A stretch of DNA of 64,000 nucleotides from Cupriavidus taiwanensis LMG 19424 (GCF_000069785.1 NC_010528.1:2294001-2358000); one strand, 5' to 3'; numbered from the stretch's first letter, positions 26,115-36,004 are shown. Notes: generated by a model not told the origin, from the sequence alone. A program made the numbers and translations.

Positions 26115-27989
26115 ATGACCCAGCACGACATTCGTGCGGAGCAAGCTATTGCCTCCGCGACCGACGCTTCGATCACTTCCGACGCTGCCCAGAGCCCGCT
26201 CGACAAGCTCGACGCCCTGCTCAACCCCAGCCCGGCAGTGGAAGCCCCGGCCGCGGCAAGCGGTTTTGCCGCGCTCGGCCTCGACGCGGCCATCCTGCGC
26301 GCGCTCTCCGACCTGAACTACAACACGCCCACGCCGGTGCAGGCCCAGGCCATTCCGGCCTTCCTGGCCGGCCGCGACCTGCTGGTCTCGAGCCAGACCG
26401 GTTCGGGCAAGACCGCGGCGTTCATGCTGCCCGCGATCCAGCGCATCAGCGAAATGCCCGCGCCGCAGCGCGCCACCGAGCCGGCCAAGCGCATGAAGGG
26501 CAAGCGCCCCCGTCCGGCCCCGGCCCAGCCGGCGCTGCTGGTGCTGACGCCGACGCGCGAACTGGCGCTGCAGGTGACCGAGGCCGCCGCCAAGTACGGC
26601 CGCAACCTGCGCCGCATCGTCTGCGCCAGCATCCTGGGCGGCATGCCCTACCCCAAGCAGCTGGCCATGCTGGCCAAGATGCCTGACATCCTGGTAGCCA
26701 CGCCGGGCCGCCTGCTCGACCATATCGATGCCGGCCGCATCGACCTGTCGGCGCTGCAGATGCTGGTGTTCGACGAAGCCGACCGCATGCTCGACATGGG
26801 CTTTGCCGACGACATCGACGCCATCGTCAACGCCACCCCGGCTTCCCGCCAGACGCTGATGTTCTCGGCCACGCTGGACGCGCGCATCGCCCAACTGGCG
26901 TCGCGCCAGCTGAAGGATCCGCAGCGCATCGAGATCGCCGCGGCCCGCGCCGACCAGAGCCATATCGAGCAGCGCCTGCACTTCACCGACGACATGTCGC
27001 ACAAGGAGCGCCTGCTGGACCACCTGCTGCGCGACGCGTCGCTCAAGCAGGCGATCGTCTTCACCGCGACCAAGCGCGATGCCGATTCGCTGGCCGAGCG
27101 CCTGTCGGACACCGGCTTCTCGGCCGGCGCGCTGCACGGCGACATGACCCAGGGCGCGCGCAACCGCACCCTGACCGCGCTGCGCCGTGGCAACCTGCGC
27201 GTGCTGGTGGCCACCGACGTGGCCGCGCGCGGCATCGACGTGCCCGATATCACCCACGTGGTGAACTTCGACCTGCCCAAGCAGGCCGAGGACTACGTGC
27301 ACCGCATCGGCCGTACCGGCCGCGCGGGCCGCTCGGGCATCGCCATCAACCTGGTCAACCACAACGACATGTTCCAGTGGCGCCGCATCGAGCGCTTCAC
27401 CAACCAGCGTGTCGACGCGTCGGTGATCGAGGGCCTGGAGCCGCGCCGCGCGCCCAAGCCGCGCTCCGGCTTCGGCGGCAAGCCCGGCGGCGGCCGCAGT
27501 GATTTCCGCGGCAACGGCGGCGGCTACCGCGGCGGCGAGCGCAGCTTCGGCGACCGCAAGTTCGGCGGCGACAGCCGTACCGGCTTCGGCGAGCGCAAGT
27601 TCAGCGGCGAGAGCCGCGGCTTCGGCAACCGCACGGAAGGCGCGCGCCCGTTCGGCGACGACAACCGTGGCGGCTTCGGCAACCGTGAAGGCGGCTACCG
27701 TGGCCAGGGCGGCGGCTACCGCGGCGCCGGCGACGGTGCCCGTGGCTTCGGCAACCGCGACGGCGGCCGTCCGTTCGGCGACGATCCGCGCGGCGGCTTC
27801 GGCAACCGTGACGGCAACCGCGGCTTCGGCGAGAACCGCGGCAATGGCGGCGGCTACCGTGGCAATGGCGGCAACGGCGAAGGCCGCAGCTTCGGCAACC
27901 GCGACGGCAACCGCGGCTTTGGCGGTGGCTTCGGCGGAAACGCCGGCAACGGCAGCAACCGCAACAGCCGCTCGCGCTACGAGCGTTGA
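26115..27989 (+). CDS. rhlE: DEAD-box RNA helicase, RhlE type, with Gly/Arg-rich tail
   Basis: 624 residues. The helicase core (about 45-430) shows Q motif PTPVQAQAIP, Walker A SSQTGSGKT, PTRELALQ, DEAD box VFDEADRMLD, SAT, and HRIGRTGRAG. The tail (about 445-624) is a low-complexity Gly/Arg/Asn/Phe run with repeating GGYRG, GGFGNR and FGDD units, an RNA-binding and condensate-forming type of sequence. RhlE proteins remodel RNA and ribosomal precursors, usually more in the cold. Start 26115 gives the expected acidic N-terminus; the long leader fits cold-shock control. A second rhlE lies at 44396-45895. Confidence 0.93.
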   Translation: MTQHDIRAEQAIASATDASITSDAAQSPLDKLDALLNPSPAVEAPAAASGFAALGLDAAILRALSDLNYNTPTPVQAQAIPAFLAGRDLLVSSQTGSGKTAAFMLPAIQRISEMPAPQRATEPAKRMKGKRPRPAPAQPALLVLTPTRELALQVTEAAAKYGRNLRRIVCASILGGMPYPKQLAMLAKMPDILVATPGRLLDHIDAGRIDLSALQMLVFDEADRMLDMGFADDIDAIVNATPASRQTLMFSATLDARIAQLASRQLKDPQRIEIAAARADQSHIEQRLHFTDDMSHKERLLDHLLRDASLKQAIVFTATKRDADSLAERLSDTGFSAGALHGDMTQGARNRTLTALRRGNLRVLVATDVAARGIDVPDITHVVNFDLPKQAEDYVHRIGRTGRAGRSGIAINLVNHNDMFQWRRIERFTNQRVDASVIEGLEPRRAPKPRSGFGGKPGGGRSDFRGNGGGYRGGERSFGDRKFGGDSRTGFGERKFSGESRGFGNRTEGARPFGDDNRGGFGNREGGYRGQGGGYRGAGDGARGFGNRDGGRPFGDDPRGGFGNRDGNRGFGENRGNGGGYRGNGGNGEGRSFGNRDGNRGFGGGFGGNAGNGSNRNSRSRYER

Positions 27990-28023
27990 GCGCGCGGTGC
28001 GCTGAGCGCACCTGCCGCATGAC

Positions 28024-28056
28024 AAAACAGGGCACCCGCGGGTGCCCTGTTTTTTT
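28024..28056. terminator. Bidirectional terminator between rhlE and egtB
   Basis: AACAGGGCACC-CGCG-GGTGCCCTGTTTTTTT; a perfect stem flanked by A residues on one side and T residues on the other, so it can stop both convergent genes. Confidence 0.9.
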
Positions 28057-28072
28057 CTGGCTGGCGCCGTTG

Positions 28073-29329
28073 CTACATCGCGCAGGTGCGAAAGCCGATG
28101 AAGGACAGGTCGTCCTCGGGCAGCCGCGCCCAGCGCGCGCGGACATGGCGCAATCGCGCCGGGCTGGCGAACGACACGCCGCGCACCGCCTGGTGCGTGC
28201 CGAAGCGCCCCACCATCGCGCCGTCGGACGGCGCGGCGACAAAACCGCTGTACGGCTCGTACGGCGTCGCCGTCCACTCGCGCAGCGCGCCCCACTGCAG
28301 GCCCCGGTTCTGGGTCGCGGCGAGTTCCCACTCCGATTCCGCGGGCAGGCGCCGGCCGGCCCAGACACACCATGCCTGCGCCTCGTACAGCGTGACATGG
28401 CGCACCGCCTCGTCGGGATTGAGCGTGCGCTGCGTGCCGAAGCGCTCCAGCATCCAGGTGCGCGATTCCGGATGGCGCGACCAGTAGCGCGGCGCGGAGC
28501 GCTCCTGCGTCATCAGCCACTGCCGTCCCGCCGACGACCACCATGCCGGATGCTCGTAGCCACCGTCCTCGACGAACTCCAGGAACTGCGCGTTGCTGAC
28601 CAGTGCCATATCGATTTCAAACGCCGGCACGTAGGTCGGCTGGGGCGGCAGCTCGTCGGGCCAGGCAAAGCCGTCGGCATCGCTCCAGCCGAGGGTGAAG
28701 CGCCCGCCCGGGAAATGCAGCGTGCCGCCATGTCCCGCGGCCGATGCGGCAGCCGCGCCGGCGCTCTCCGCGGGGGCCATGCCAAGCGCCTGCAGCAGCG
28801 CGGCCACGCCTTCGCCCTGCGCGTCTTCATGCAGCAGCGCGCGGCGGTACGGGTACAGGGTCAGGTCGGCGTCGTCGGGCAGCAATGCGATCCGGCGCAG
28901 CACGCCGTCGAGCACGTCGGCGGCATAGCGCTTGACCACGGCGACGTCGGGCAACGCGATCTCCCAGCGCTCGTGGGGCCCGATGCGATCGGGGTCGAAC
29001 CATTCGTCGGCGCCGTCCAGCAGCGACGGCTCCGACGCCACCGGCACCGGCACGCCGCCACGGTCGACCTGGCGCACGCCGCGCAGGCACCACCACTCCG
29101 CATGCCAGGCGACGTGGCCGAGCGTCCACAGCGGCGGATCGGCATCGTACTGGCGCGGCACATCCCAGGCGCGGCGCGTCTGCCCGAACGGCGCCAGCCA
29201 CGCCAGCGTGCGGCTGCGCGCGTCGACCAGTGCCTGCGCCAGCCCTTCGCGCGGCAGCCGGCGCGGGTCCGACCAGGTCGCCTTGCCGCCGGTGAAGTAA
29301 AGATCGGGAAGCATGGGAAAGCCGCTCAT
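28073..29329 (-). CDS. egtB: Ergothioneine biosynthesis sulfoxide synthase (EgtB type)
   Basis: About 418 residues. An N-terminal DinB-like helical domain has the iron-binding HX3HXE pattern (HVAWHAEWW), and the C-terminal half is a SUMF1-type fold (RLPAESEWELAATQ, GMQW-like, RGVSFASPARL). EgtB joins trimethyl-histidine to a thiol through an iron-dependent C-S bond. Starts at 29329 or 29314 are both plausible; neither has a strong ribosome-binding site. Runs 118 bp after egtD on the same strand, giving a two-gene pathway core for ergothioneine, an antioxidant. Confidence 0.88.
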   Translation of the reverse strand: MSGFPMLPDLYFTGGKATWSDPRRLPREGLAQALVDARSRTLAWLAPFGQTRRAWDVPRQYDADPPLWTLGHVAWHAEWWCLRGVRQVDRGGVPVPVASEPSLLDGADEWFDPDRIGPHERWEIALPDVAVVKRYAADVLDGVLRRIALLPDDADLTLYPYRRALLHEDAQGEGVAALLQALGMAPAESAGAAAASAAGHGGTLHFPGGRFTLGWSDADGFAWPDELPPQPTYVPAFEIDMALVSNAQFLEFVEDGGYEHPAWWSSAGRQWLMTQERSAPRYWSRHPESRTWMLERFGTQRTLNPDEAVRHVTLYEAQAWCVWAGRRLPAESEWELAATQNRGLQWGALREWTATPYEPYSGFVAAPSDGAMVGRFGTHQAVRGVSFASPARLRHVRARWARLPEDDLSFIGFRTCAM

Positions 29330-29446
29330 CGGGAAAGTCCGCGCAGGGGATGGGGTGGACAGACAGGAGTCCGGGCAAGCCGCGTCCGGGCGCGGCACGC
29401 CACGCCGGACTGCGGCCATTATGACACTACCCGTGCGGCAGGCTGG

Positions 29447-30541
29447 TCAGCCGCGCGCGTGGAACACCGCGAACCAGCCGCGCGGGTCGGACCAGTACAC
29501 CGGGTCCTCGAAGCCGGCCGCTTCAAGCAGCAGCGCGAAGTCCTCCGGGCGGTACTTGTACGAATCCTCGGTATGGATGCGCTCGCCGGCGGCGAACTCG
29601 CGCGCGCCGCCGTCCCATTGCACGCGCACGTCGCGGCACGCCTGCAGGTGCATCTGGATGCGCGAGGCCTCGCGGTCGAAGCTGGCCTGGTGGCGCCAGT
29701 CGTCCAGCGCGAAATCGGTGCCGACGATGCGGTTCACGTTGCGCAGCACGTTGCGGTTGAACGCCGCGGTGACGCCCAGCGCATCGTCATAGGCCGATAC
29801 CAGCGTGGCTTCGTCCTTGTGCAGGTCCACGCCGATCAGCACGCCGTCGCCGCGCCCGGCCGCGCCGCGCAGGCGCTGCAACAGCGCGAGCGCCTCCACC
29901 GGGGCAAAATTGCCGATGCTCGAGCCCGGATAGAAGAACAGGCGCCTGCCGCGCCTGACCTTGGCCGGCAGGTCGAACGGCGCGCACAGGTCTGCGCCCA
30001 GACCCAGCATGGGAATGTCGGGATGCTGCTGCTGCAGCGACGACAGCGTCGCGCGCAGGAACTCGACCGAGATATCGACCGCCACGTACTGCGCCGGGCG
30101 CAGGCTGCCGAACAGCCGCGCCGCCTTCTCGCAGTTGCCCGCGCCCAGGTCCACCAGCACGCAGCCGCTGCCGGCGCGCGCCGCGATGGCGGGTGCCGCG
30201 CTGGCAAAGATCGCAGCCTCGGTGCGGGTGGGGTAGTACTCGGGCAGGTCGGTGATGGCCTCGAACAGGCGCGAGCCCAGCACATCGTAGAAGAACTTGG
30301 GACTGATGGCCGCCTGCGCGGCGCGCAGGCCCGACAGTACCTGGTCGCGCAGCGCGCCGCTGTCTTCGCGGTACTGCTGCACGAACTCCGGTTGCGCAGG
30401 GCGCGGCGCGCGGCCACCGGCCAGCGCCACCAGCGCGGGCGGGGCCACGGCGTGGCCGTTATGGTGGTTCAGGGGCGGAAGAGGCGTCTGCGAGGCTTTA
30501 TGGTGTGCGGGCGGGTTCGGCGGGTTCGGGACAGCCGGCAT
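29447..30541 (-). CDS. egtD: L-histidine N-alpha-methyltransferase
   Basis: 364 residues. SAM-binding motif LVDLGAGNCEKAARL, then ISVEFL, FFYPGSSIGNF and the YDD...TAAFNRNVLRNVNR segment that I associate with EgtD. The enzyme trimethylates histidine to hercynine, the first step to ergothioneine. Start at 30541 has AAGGAAAACGAC before it; the first 40 residues are Pro/His-rich and not conserved. Forms an operon with egtB. Its upstream region is shared with the divergent riboswitch-controlled terC gene. Confidence 0.88.
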   Translation of the reverse strand: MPAVPNPPNPPAHHKASQTPLPPLNHHNGHAVAPPALVALAGGRAPRPAQPEFVQQYREDSGALRDQVLSGLRAAQAAISPKFFYDVLGSRLFEAITDLPEYYPTRTEAAIFASAAPAIAARAGSGCVLVDLGAGNCEKAARLFGSLRPAQYVAVDISVEFLRATLSSLQQQHPDIPMLGLGADLCAPFDLPAKVRRGRRLFFYPGSSIGNFAPVEALALLQRLRGAAGRGDGVLIGVDLHKDEATLVSAYDDALGVTAAFNRNVLRNVNRIVGTDFALDDWRHQASFDREASRIQMHLQACRDVRVQWDGGAREFAAGERIHTEDSYKYRPEDFALLLEAAGFEDPVYWSDPRGWFAVFHARG

Positions 30542-30903
30542 GTCGTTTTCCTTGTGTGGTCGCAAATGGGCACTGCTTCACTGCGTATTCCCCAAGGCCG
30601 CGCTGTGCATGTCGTGCGCGCCGGTCTCCGCAATGCGTGCCTGTGCTGTCCGCGGCGCATCGGTCGGAGCCGAACCTAAAGGATAGGCCGATCCGGCCGA
30701 TCGCGCACCCCAATGCCGGAACGGGCGCGAAATCGTCGTCATCGCCGTCATCGCTGCCGGCGCAGCAGGGTGGCGGCACAGGCGGCATGACGCGACGACT
30801 ACGGCACCTCAACGAACTTGAGTCAGTATCTTTCCTAATTCGGCATGTCCCTTGCAGTTCGTTTATAATCCCGCCCAACGCGGCCCTGAACGGCCGTGTC
30901 CCT
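30542..30903. other. Divergent intergenic region, egtD and terC-family gene
   Basis: About 360 bp. TATAAT at 30864-30869 is a good -10 for the riboswitch transcript; the -35 is unclear. The segment next to egtD must contain its promoter. No gene seen. Confidence 0.5.
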
Positions 30904-31048
30904 CAAAGGGGAGTAGCTCCGGGGCCGATGCCCTTAGCACAATCGTCATTCCGGGACAGCAGTCCCCGGTTGTGCTGACTACCGGCGCGCATACCGCGCC
31001 AGTGGTCGAGCAAGACCTTTGCAACCTGGACTTCATGGTTTGCAAAGG
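30904..31048 (+). promoter_or_regulatory. Manganese (yybP-ykoY) riboswitch with competing hairpin
   Basis: The conserved 5' part CAAAGGGGAGTAGC (from 30904) and the 3' part GCAAGACCTTTGC (to 31023) are the hallmarks of the yybP-ykoY Mn2+ riboswitch; P1 pairs CAAAGG with CCTTTG at 31016-31021. A second inverted repeat, CCTTTGCAACC (31016-31026) with GGTTTGCAAAGG (31037-31048), reuses the 3' strand of P1, so it is a mutually exclusive alternative. No T-run follows, so control is more likely translational or Rho-based. The controlled gene starts 79 nt beyond. Confidence 0.9.
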
Positions 31049-31126
31049 CGCCCCCATGCTCCGTGCACGTGAATCCAGGCGAACCCAATGCGCGCGCTTG
31101 CGCTGATTCGTACCTGAGGAGAGTTC

Positions 31127-31834
31127 ATGGAGTGGTTTACCGATCTGTTCACGATGCAATTCCTGACGGCGCTGCTGTCCATCGTCGTCATCGACCTGGT
31201 GCTGGCCGGGGACAATGCCATCGTGATCGCGCTGGCGGCACGCAACCTGCCGCCCCACCTGCAGAAGAAGGCCATTATCTGGGGTACCGTGGGTGCCGTG
31301 GTGGTCCGCTCGGCCATGACGATCGGCGTGGTCTGGCTGCTGAAGATTCCGGGCCTGATGCTGGTGGGCGGCCTGGCGCTGGTGTGGATTGCCTACAAGC
31401 TGCTGTCCGACGAAGGCGACGGCGACGAGCATGGCACCGGTGCCTCGACGCTGTGGGGCGCGATGAAGACCATCATCATCGCCGATGCGGTGATGGGCGT
31501 TGACAACGTGCTGGCCGTGGCCGGCGCCGCGCACGGCAGCTTCCTGCTGGTGGTGCTGGGCCTGCTGATCAGCATCCCCATCGTGGTGTGGGGCTCGAGC
31601 CTGGTGCTCAAGCTGATGGCCCGCTTCCCGGTCATCATCTACCTGGGCGCCGGCGTGCTGGCCTTCACGGCGGTCAAGATGATCGTGCACGAGCCGATGA
31701 TCAAGGCGTTCTTCGAAGCCAACCCGGTGATCAACTGGGGCCTGTACGTGCTGATCGTCGGCGGCGTGCTGGGCGCCGGCTACCTGGTGCAGAAGCGCCG
31801 CGAGCAGCAGCAGGAGCCGGCTGGCAGCCACTAA
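31127..31834 (+). CDS. TerC-family membrane protein (YjbE/Alx-like, Mn exporter type)
   Basis: 235 residues with about seven membrane helices. Acidic motifs in helices, DLVLAGDNAIVIALA and IADAVMGVDNVLAVAGAAHG, are the metal-binding signature of TerC-like exporters. It sits behind a manganese riboswitch, which supports export of excess Mn2+, as shown for related YoaB/Alx proteins; the link is from family knowledge and context. GAGGAG lies before the ATG. The cytoplasmic loop GDGDEHGTGAS is short and acidic. A terminator follows at 31881. Confidence 0.9.
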   Translation: MEWFTDLFTMQFLTALLSIVVIDLVLAGDNAIVIALAARNLPPHLQKKAIIWGTVGAVVVRSAMTIGVVWLLKIPGLMLVGGLALVWIAYKLLSDEGDGDEHGTGASTLWGAMKTIIIADAVMGVDNVLAVAGAAHGSFLLVVLGLLISIPIVVWGSSLVLKLMARFPVIIYLGAGVLAFTAVKMIVHEPMIKAFFEANPVINWGLYVLIVGGVLGAGYLVQKRREQQQEPAGSH

Positions 31835-31880
31835 GCCTGCCTCCGGCGCCAGGGCCCCGTGCCCTGGCCCTGCCGCAAAG

Positions 31881-31916
31881 GACGGGCCGCCCGGAGGGGC
31901 GGCCCGTCTTGCTTTA
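31881..31916 (+). terminator. Terminator after the TerC-family gene
   Basis: GACGGGCCGCC-cggagg-GGCGGCCCGTC followed by TTGCTTT. Confidence 0.7.
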
Positions 31917-31975
31917 AAATGCCAGCTTTGCGGGCCCAGGCGCCCGCGCCACCTCTTCCATCCCGCCCCGCGCCG

Positions 31976-32770
31976 ATGAAACAGTACCTCGACTTCATGC
32001 GCCATGTTTACGAGCATGGCACCGACAAGGCCGACCGCACCGGCACAGGCACGCGCTCGGTGTTCGGCTACCAGATGCGCTTCGACCTGCGCGAAGGCTT
32101 CCCGGTGGTCACCACCAAGAAGCTGCACCTGAAGTCGATCATCTATGAACTGCTGTGGTTCCTGCAGGGCTCGACCAACGTGCGCTGGCTGCAGGAGCAC
32201 GGCGTCACGATCTGGGACGAGTGGGCCGACGAGCACGGCGAACTGGGCCCGGTCTACGGCTCGCAATGGCGCTCGTGGCCCGCGCCGGACGGCCGCCATA
32301 TCGACCAGATCACCGAGCTGGTGGCGCAGATCCGCGCCAACCCGGATTCGCGCCGGCTGATCGTGTCGGCCTGGAACGTGGCCGACATCCCGCGCATGAA
32401 GCTGCCGCCCTGCCACGCGTTCTTCCAGTTCTACGTGGCCGACGGCCGGCTCTCGTGCCAGCTGTACCAGCGCAGCGCCGACATCTTCCTGGGGGTGCCG
32501 TTCAATATCGCCAGCTATGCGCTGCTGACCCACATGATGGCGCAGCAGACCGGGCTGGAAGTGGGCGACTTTATCTGGACCGGCGGCGACTGCCACCTGT
32601 ACAACAACCATTTCGAGCAGGTGCAGACGCAGCTGGCGCGCGAGCCGCTGGCGCTGCCGCAACTGAAGATCCTGCGCCGGCCCGACAGCATCTTCGACTA
32701 CCGCTACGAAGACTTCGAACTGGCCGGCTACCAGTCGCATCCCGCCATCAAGGCACCGGTGGCCGTATGA
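31976..32770 (+). CDS. thyA: Thymidylate synthase
   Basis: 264 residues, the same length as E. coli ThyA. It contains the active-site cysteine in [11 protein letters not shown] and the RRLIVSAWN and [22 protein letters not shown] segments that bind dUMP and folate. It makes dTMP from dUMP with methylene-tetrahydrofolate and gives dihydrofolate. folA follows with a 4-bp overlap (ATGA), so the product is recycled by the partner. Start at 31976 matches the usual [15 protein letters not shown]. Confidence 0.97.
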   Translation: MKQYLDFMRHVYEHGTDKADRTGTGTRSVFGYQMRFDLREGFPVVTTKKLHLKSIIYELLWFLQGSTNVRWLQEHGVTIWDEWADEHGELGPVYGSQWRSWPAPDGRHIDQITELVAQIRANPDSRRLIVSAWNVADIPRMKLPPCHAFFQFYVADGRLSCQLYQRSADIFLGVPFNIASYALLTHMMAQQTGLEVGDFIWTGGDCHLYNNHFEQVQTQLAREPLALPQLKILRRPDSIFDYRYEDFELAGYQSHPAIKAPVAV

Positions 32771-33267
32771 CGCTGCTGACCCTGGTTGTAGCCCGCGCCC
32801 GCAACGGCACCATCGGCCGCGACAACACGCTGCCGTGGCGCCTGCCCGAAGACCTGGCGCACTTCAAGCGCACCACCATGGGCGCGCCCGTGATCATGGG
32901 GCGCAAGACCTGGGATTCGATCGGCCGCCCGCTGCCGGGGCGCCGCAATATCGTGGTCAGCCGCAACCCCGACCTGCGCCTCGAGGGCGCCGAGGTGGCA
33001 CCGTCGCTGGAAGACGCCCAGCGCCTGTGCGTGGGCGCCGAGCAGATCTTCCTGATCGGCGGCGCACAGTTGTATGCCGAAGCCATGCCGAGCGCGGACC
33101 GGCTGGTGGTGACCGAGATCGATGCGGACGTGGAGGGCGACGCGTTTTTCCCCGAGATCGACCGCACCCAGTGGATCGAAACCGCGCGCGAGACCCATCA
33201 TTCGGCAGCGAACGGCTTCGACTACGCCTTCGTCACGTACGAGCGGCCGCCTTCGCAAGAATCGTGA
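32767..33267 (+). CDS. folA: Dihydrofolate reductase
   Basis: 166 residues. Motifs [20 protein letters not shown] (substrate Asp/Glu loop), [19 protein letters not shown] and FLIGGAQLY (NADPH loop) are complete. It reduces dihydrofolate to tetrahydrofolate, closing the cycle with ThyA. Overlaps thyA by 4 bp, and a terminator follows 17 bp after the stop. Confidence 0.96.
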   Translation: MTLLTLVVARARNGTIGRDNTLPWRLPEDLAHFKRTTMGAPVIMGRKTWDSIGRPLPGRRNIVVSRNPDLRLEGAEVAPSLEDAQRLCVGAEQIFLIGGAQLYAEAMPSADRLVVTEIDADVEGDAFFPEIDRTQWIETARETHHSAANGFDYAFVTYERPPSQES

Positions 33268-33283
33268 GCGGCGCATGAAATAA

Positions 33284-33312
33284 AAAAAGCGGGCTTTGGC
33301 CCGCTTTTTTTC
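33284..33312. terminator. Terminator between folA and pmbA
   Basis: AAAAAAAGCGGGC-tttg-GCCCGCTTTTTTT; symmetric, works on both strands. Confidence 0.9.
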
Positions 33313-33328
33313 TGGGAGCCGATGCCGC

Positions 33329-34696
33329 TCAGTTCCCCGCGATCGTCATCTGTTCGAGCAGGATCGAGCCGGTTTCCTTGGTGCCGCGCACCAGCGCATC
33401 GGCGCCGATCGCGACGATCTGCTTGAACATCTCCGCCATGTTGCCGGCGATGGTGATTTCCTCGACCGGGTACTGGATCACGCCGTTCTCGACCCAGTAG
33501 CCCGATGCGCCGCGCGAATAGTCGCCGGTCACGTAATTGACGCCCTGCCCCATCAGTTCGGTCACCAGCAGGCCAGTGCCCAGCTTGCGCAGCATGGCCG
33601 GGAAATCGTCACCGGGCTGGGTCAGGCTGCTCGACAGCGTCAGGTTGTGCGAGCCGCCGGCATTGCCGGTGGTCTGCATGCCGAGCTTGCGCGCCGAATA
33701 GGTGGAGAGGAAATAGCCCTGCACCACGCCATCCTTGACCACGTCGCGCTCGCGCGTGCGTACGCCCTCTTCGTCGAACGGGGCGCTGCCCATGGCACCC
33801 GGCACATGCGGCTGTTCATGGATCTGGACATGCGGGGCGAACACGGTCTGGCCCAGCGAATCGCACAGGAAGGTGGACTTGCGGTACAGCGCCCCGCCCG
33901 AGACGGCCTGCACGAAGGCGCCCAGCAGCCCCGCGGCCAGCGGCGCCTCGAACAGCACCGGGCAGCGGCGCGTGGTCAGCTTGCGCGCCTGCAGCCGCGC
34001 CAGCGCGCGCTCGGCGGCGTAGCGGCCGATGTCCTCGGGCGCGGCCAGCGCCAGCGGCGAGCGCTTGGACGAATACCAGTCGTCGCGCTGCATGCCGCTG
34101 CCGCTGCCGGCGATCGGCGCGCACGAGATGAAATGGCGCGAATACGGATAGCCGCCGCTGAAGCCGCGCGTGGTCGCCAGCACGAACTGCGAATGCTGGG
34201 CCGAGACGCTGGCGCCGTCGCTGTTGCGGATGCGCGGCGATACCGCGAAGGCGGCGGCCTCGGCGCGGGTGGCGATGTCGATCGCGGCTTCGGCGTCGAG
34301 CGCCCACGGGTGGAACAGGTCCAGGTCCTGCGGCGCGCGCTCCAGCAGTTCCTCTTCGGCCAGGCCGGCGCAGTCATCCTCGGCGGTGAAGCGGGCGATG
34401 TTGTAGGCCGCCTCGGCAGTGGCGCGCAGCGCGGCCGGCGAGAAGTCCGAGGTGCTGGCGTTGCCGCGGCGCTTGCCGATCATCACCGTGACCCCGACCA
34501 CCTTGTCGCGGTTCTGCTCGATGGTCTCGACCTGGCCCTTGCGCACCGACACCGACAGGCCGCTGCCTTCGGAGATCTCGGTGGCGGCGTCGGTCGCCCC
34601 CAGCTCGCGTGCCACCCGCAGCACATCGGCGGCCATCTCGCTGAGCTGGGCCTGGGTGTAGGTGAAATGCGCGGTCTGTTCGGCGATCTGGTCCAT
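33329..34696 (-). CDS. pmbA: TldE/PmbA metalloprotease subunit
   Basis: 455 residues, usual length for the family. Segments YSRGASGYWVENGVIQYPVEEITIAGNM and LGQTVFAPHVQIHEQPH are typical. With TldD it forms a zinc protease that matures or degrades small peptides such as microcin B17 and CcdA. It is a core gene in its usual place beside darP (yjgA) and need not be part of the peptide locus, though a proteolytic role on peptides is suggestive. Divergent from darP with a 49-bp gap. Confidence 0.93.
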   Translation of the reverse strand: MDQIAEQTAHFTYTQAQLSEMAADVLRVARELGATDAATEISEGSGLSVSVRKGQVETIEQNRDKVVGVTVMIGKRRGNASTSDFSPAALRATAEAAYNIARFTAEDDCAGLAEEELLERAPQDLDLFHPWALDAEAAIDIATRAEAAAFAVSPRIRNSDGASVSAQHSQFVLATTRGFSGGYPYSRHFISCAPIAGSGSGMQRDDWYSSKRSPLALAAPEDIGRYAAERALARLQARKLTTRRCPVLFEAPLAAGLLGAFVQAVSGGALYRKSTFLCDSLGQTVFAPHVQIHEQPHVPGAMGSAPFDEEGVRTRERDVVKDGVVQGYFLSTYSARKLGMQTTGNAGGSHNLTLSSSLTQPGDDFPAMLRKLGTGLLVTELMGQGVNYVTGDYSRGASGYWVENGVIQYPVEEITIAGNMAEMFKQIVAIGADALVRGTKETGSILLEQMTIAGN

Positions 34697-34745
34697 GCTG
34701 GGCGGGTGTCATCAAAAGTCCAAGCGGCAATCATAGCAAGATAAA

Positions 34746-35369
34746 ATGCCGGGCATGACGCGAAATTCCCGTAACTCCCAAGGCGCGCGCTTTCCCGGAG
34801 GCTTTGCCCCCGAGCCGGAAGACGACGAACCGAAAAGCAAGTCGCAGCGCAAGCGCGACATGACCGCCCTGCAAGACCTTGGCGCAGAACTCGAGGCGCT
34901 GGCCAAGGACCGCCTGGCACGCGTGCCGATGCCCGAGGCGCTCGCCGATGCCATCCATCAGGCGCGCCGCATCACCAGCCACGAAGGCAAGCGCCGCCAG
35001 ATGCAGTACGTCGGCAAGATCATGCGCGGCCTCGAGGATGAAGAGGTCGAGGTGATCCGGCAAGCGCTGGAAGGCTTCAAGGGCACCAGCAAGGCCGAAA
35101 CCGCCCGCATGCATCTGATCGAGCGCTGGCGCGAGCTGCTGCTGGCCGAAGACGCGGCGCTGACGCGCTTCCTCGGCGAGCATCCCGGCATCGACGTGCA
35201 GGCGCTGCGCAACACCATCCGCAACGCGCGCAAGGAAAAAGAGCTGGGCAAGCCCCCGCGCTATTTCCGCGAGCTGTTCCAGGCGATCAAGACGGCGCTG
35301 GACCTGAAGGACGGCAAGGGCCGCGCCGCCGAGGAAACAAACCCCGACCATCCGGAGCCCGAGGCATGA
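34746..35369 (+). CDS. darP: Ribosome biogenesis factor DarP (YjgA)
   Basis: 207 residues, highly charged and helical. The stretch [24 protein letters not shown] is typical for DarP/YjgA, which associates with late 50S precursors. Next to pmbA as in many proteobacteria. A second in-frame ATG at 34755 is equally possible. Overlaps mog by 4 bp. Confidence 0.9.
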   Translation: MPGMTRNSRNSQGARFPGGFAPEPEDDEPKSKSQRKRDMTALQDLGAELEALAKDRLARVPMPEALADAIHQARRITSHEGKRRQMQYVGKIMRGLEDEEVEVIRQALEGFKGTSKAETARMHLIERWRELLLAEDAALTRFLGEHPGIDVQALRNTIRNARKEKELGKPPRYFRELFQAIKTALDLKDGKGRAAEETNPDHPEPEA

Positions 35370-36004
35370 CCCAGACCACCCAGCCGGTTGTCCGCCACCA
35401 TCCCGACGAACTCGTCGTCGGCTTCGTTTCGATCTCGGACCGCGCCTCGGCCGGCACCTACCAGGACGAGGGCATCCCGGCGCTGCGCGAGTGGTTCGGG
35501 CGCACGCTGACCTCGCCCTGGCAGGCGGTGGAGCGGCTGATCCCCGACGAGCCGGCGCAGATCTCGCGCACGCTGATCGAGCTGGTCGACGTGGCCGGCT
35601 GCGACCTGGTGCTGACCACCGGCGGCACCGGCCCCGCGCGCCGCGACGTGACGCCCGAGGCCACGCTGGCCGTGGGCACCAAGGAGATGCCGGGCTTTGG
35701 CGAGCAGATGCGCCAGGTCAGCCTGCATTTCGTGCCGACCGCGATCCTGTCGCGCCAGGTGGCGGTGATCCGCGAGACCGCCAGCCGCGCCGCGCTGATC
35801 ATCAACCTGCCCGGCCAGCCGCGCGCGATCCGCGAAACGCTGGAAGGCCTGCGTGACGCCGACGGCAAGCCGGTGGTGCAAGGCATCTTTGCCGCGGTGC
35901 CGTATTGCATCGACCTGATCGGTGGCCCCTACATGGAAACCGACGAGGCCATCGTCAAGGCCTGGCGTCCCAAGAACGCCGTGCGGGCCAAGCCCGCGGC
36001 CTGA
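35366..36004 (+). CDS. mog: Molybdopterin adenylyltransferase
   Basis: 212 residues. MoCF-type fold with [14 protein letters not shown], the MPT-binding loop, and [18 protein letters not shown] near the start. It adenylates molybdopterin before Mo insertion. The start overlaps darP (ATGA). Convergent with the AEC transporter gene. Confidence 0.92.
   Translation: MTQTTQPVVRHHPDELVVGFVSISDRASAGTYQDEGIPALREWFGRTLTSPWQAVERLIPDEPAQISRTLIELVDVAGCDLVLTTGGTGPARRDVTPEATLAVGTKEMPGFGEQMRQVSLHFVPTAILSRQVAVIRETASRAALIINLPGQPRAIRETLEGLRDADGKPVVQGIFAAVPYCIDLIGGPYMETDEAIVKAWRPKNAVRAKPAA

Noticed and set aside
26046..28544. 832-codon minus-strand open frame under rhlE
   Set aside because: Ala/Val/Glu-rich shadow of the Gly-rich rhlE tail; no start signal or domain.
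33329..34696. PmbA as part of the peptide-maturation locus
   Set aside because: TldD/PmbA does process microcins, but pmbA is a conserved core gene beside darP and is 8 kb away, so the link is too weak.
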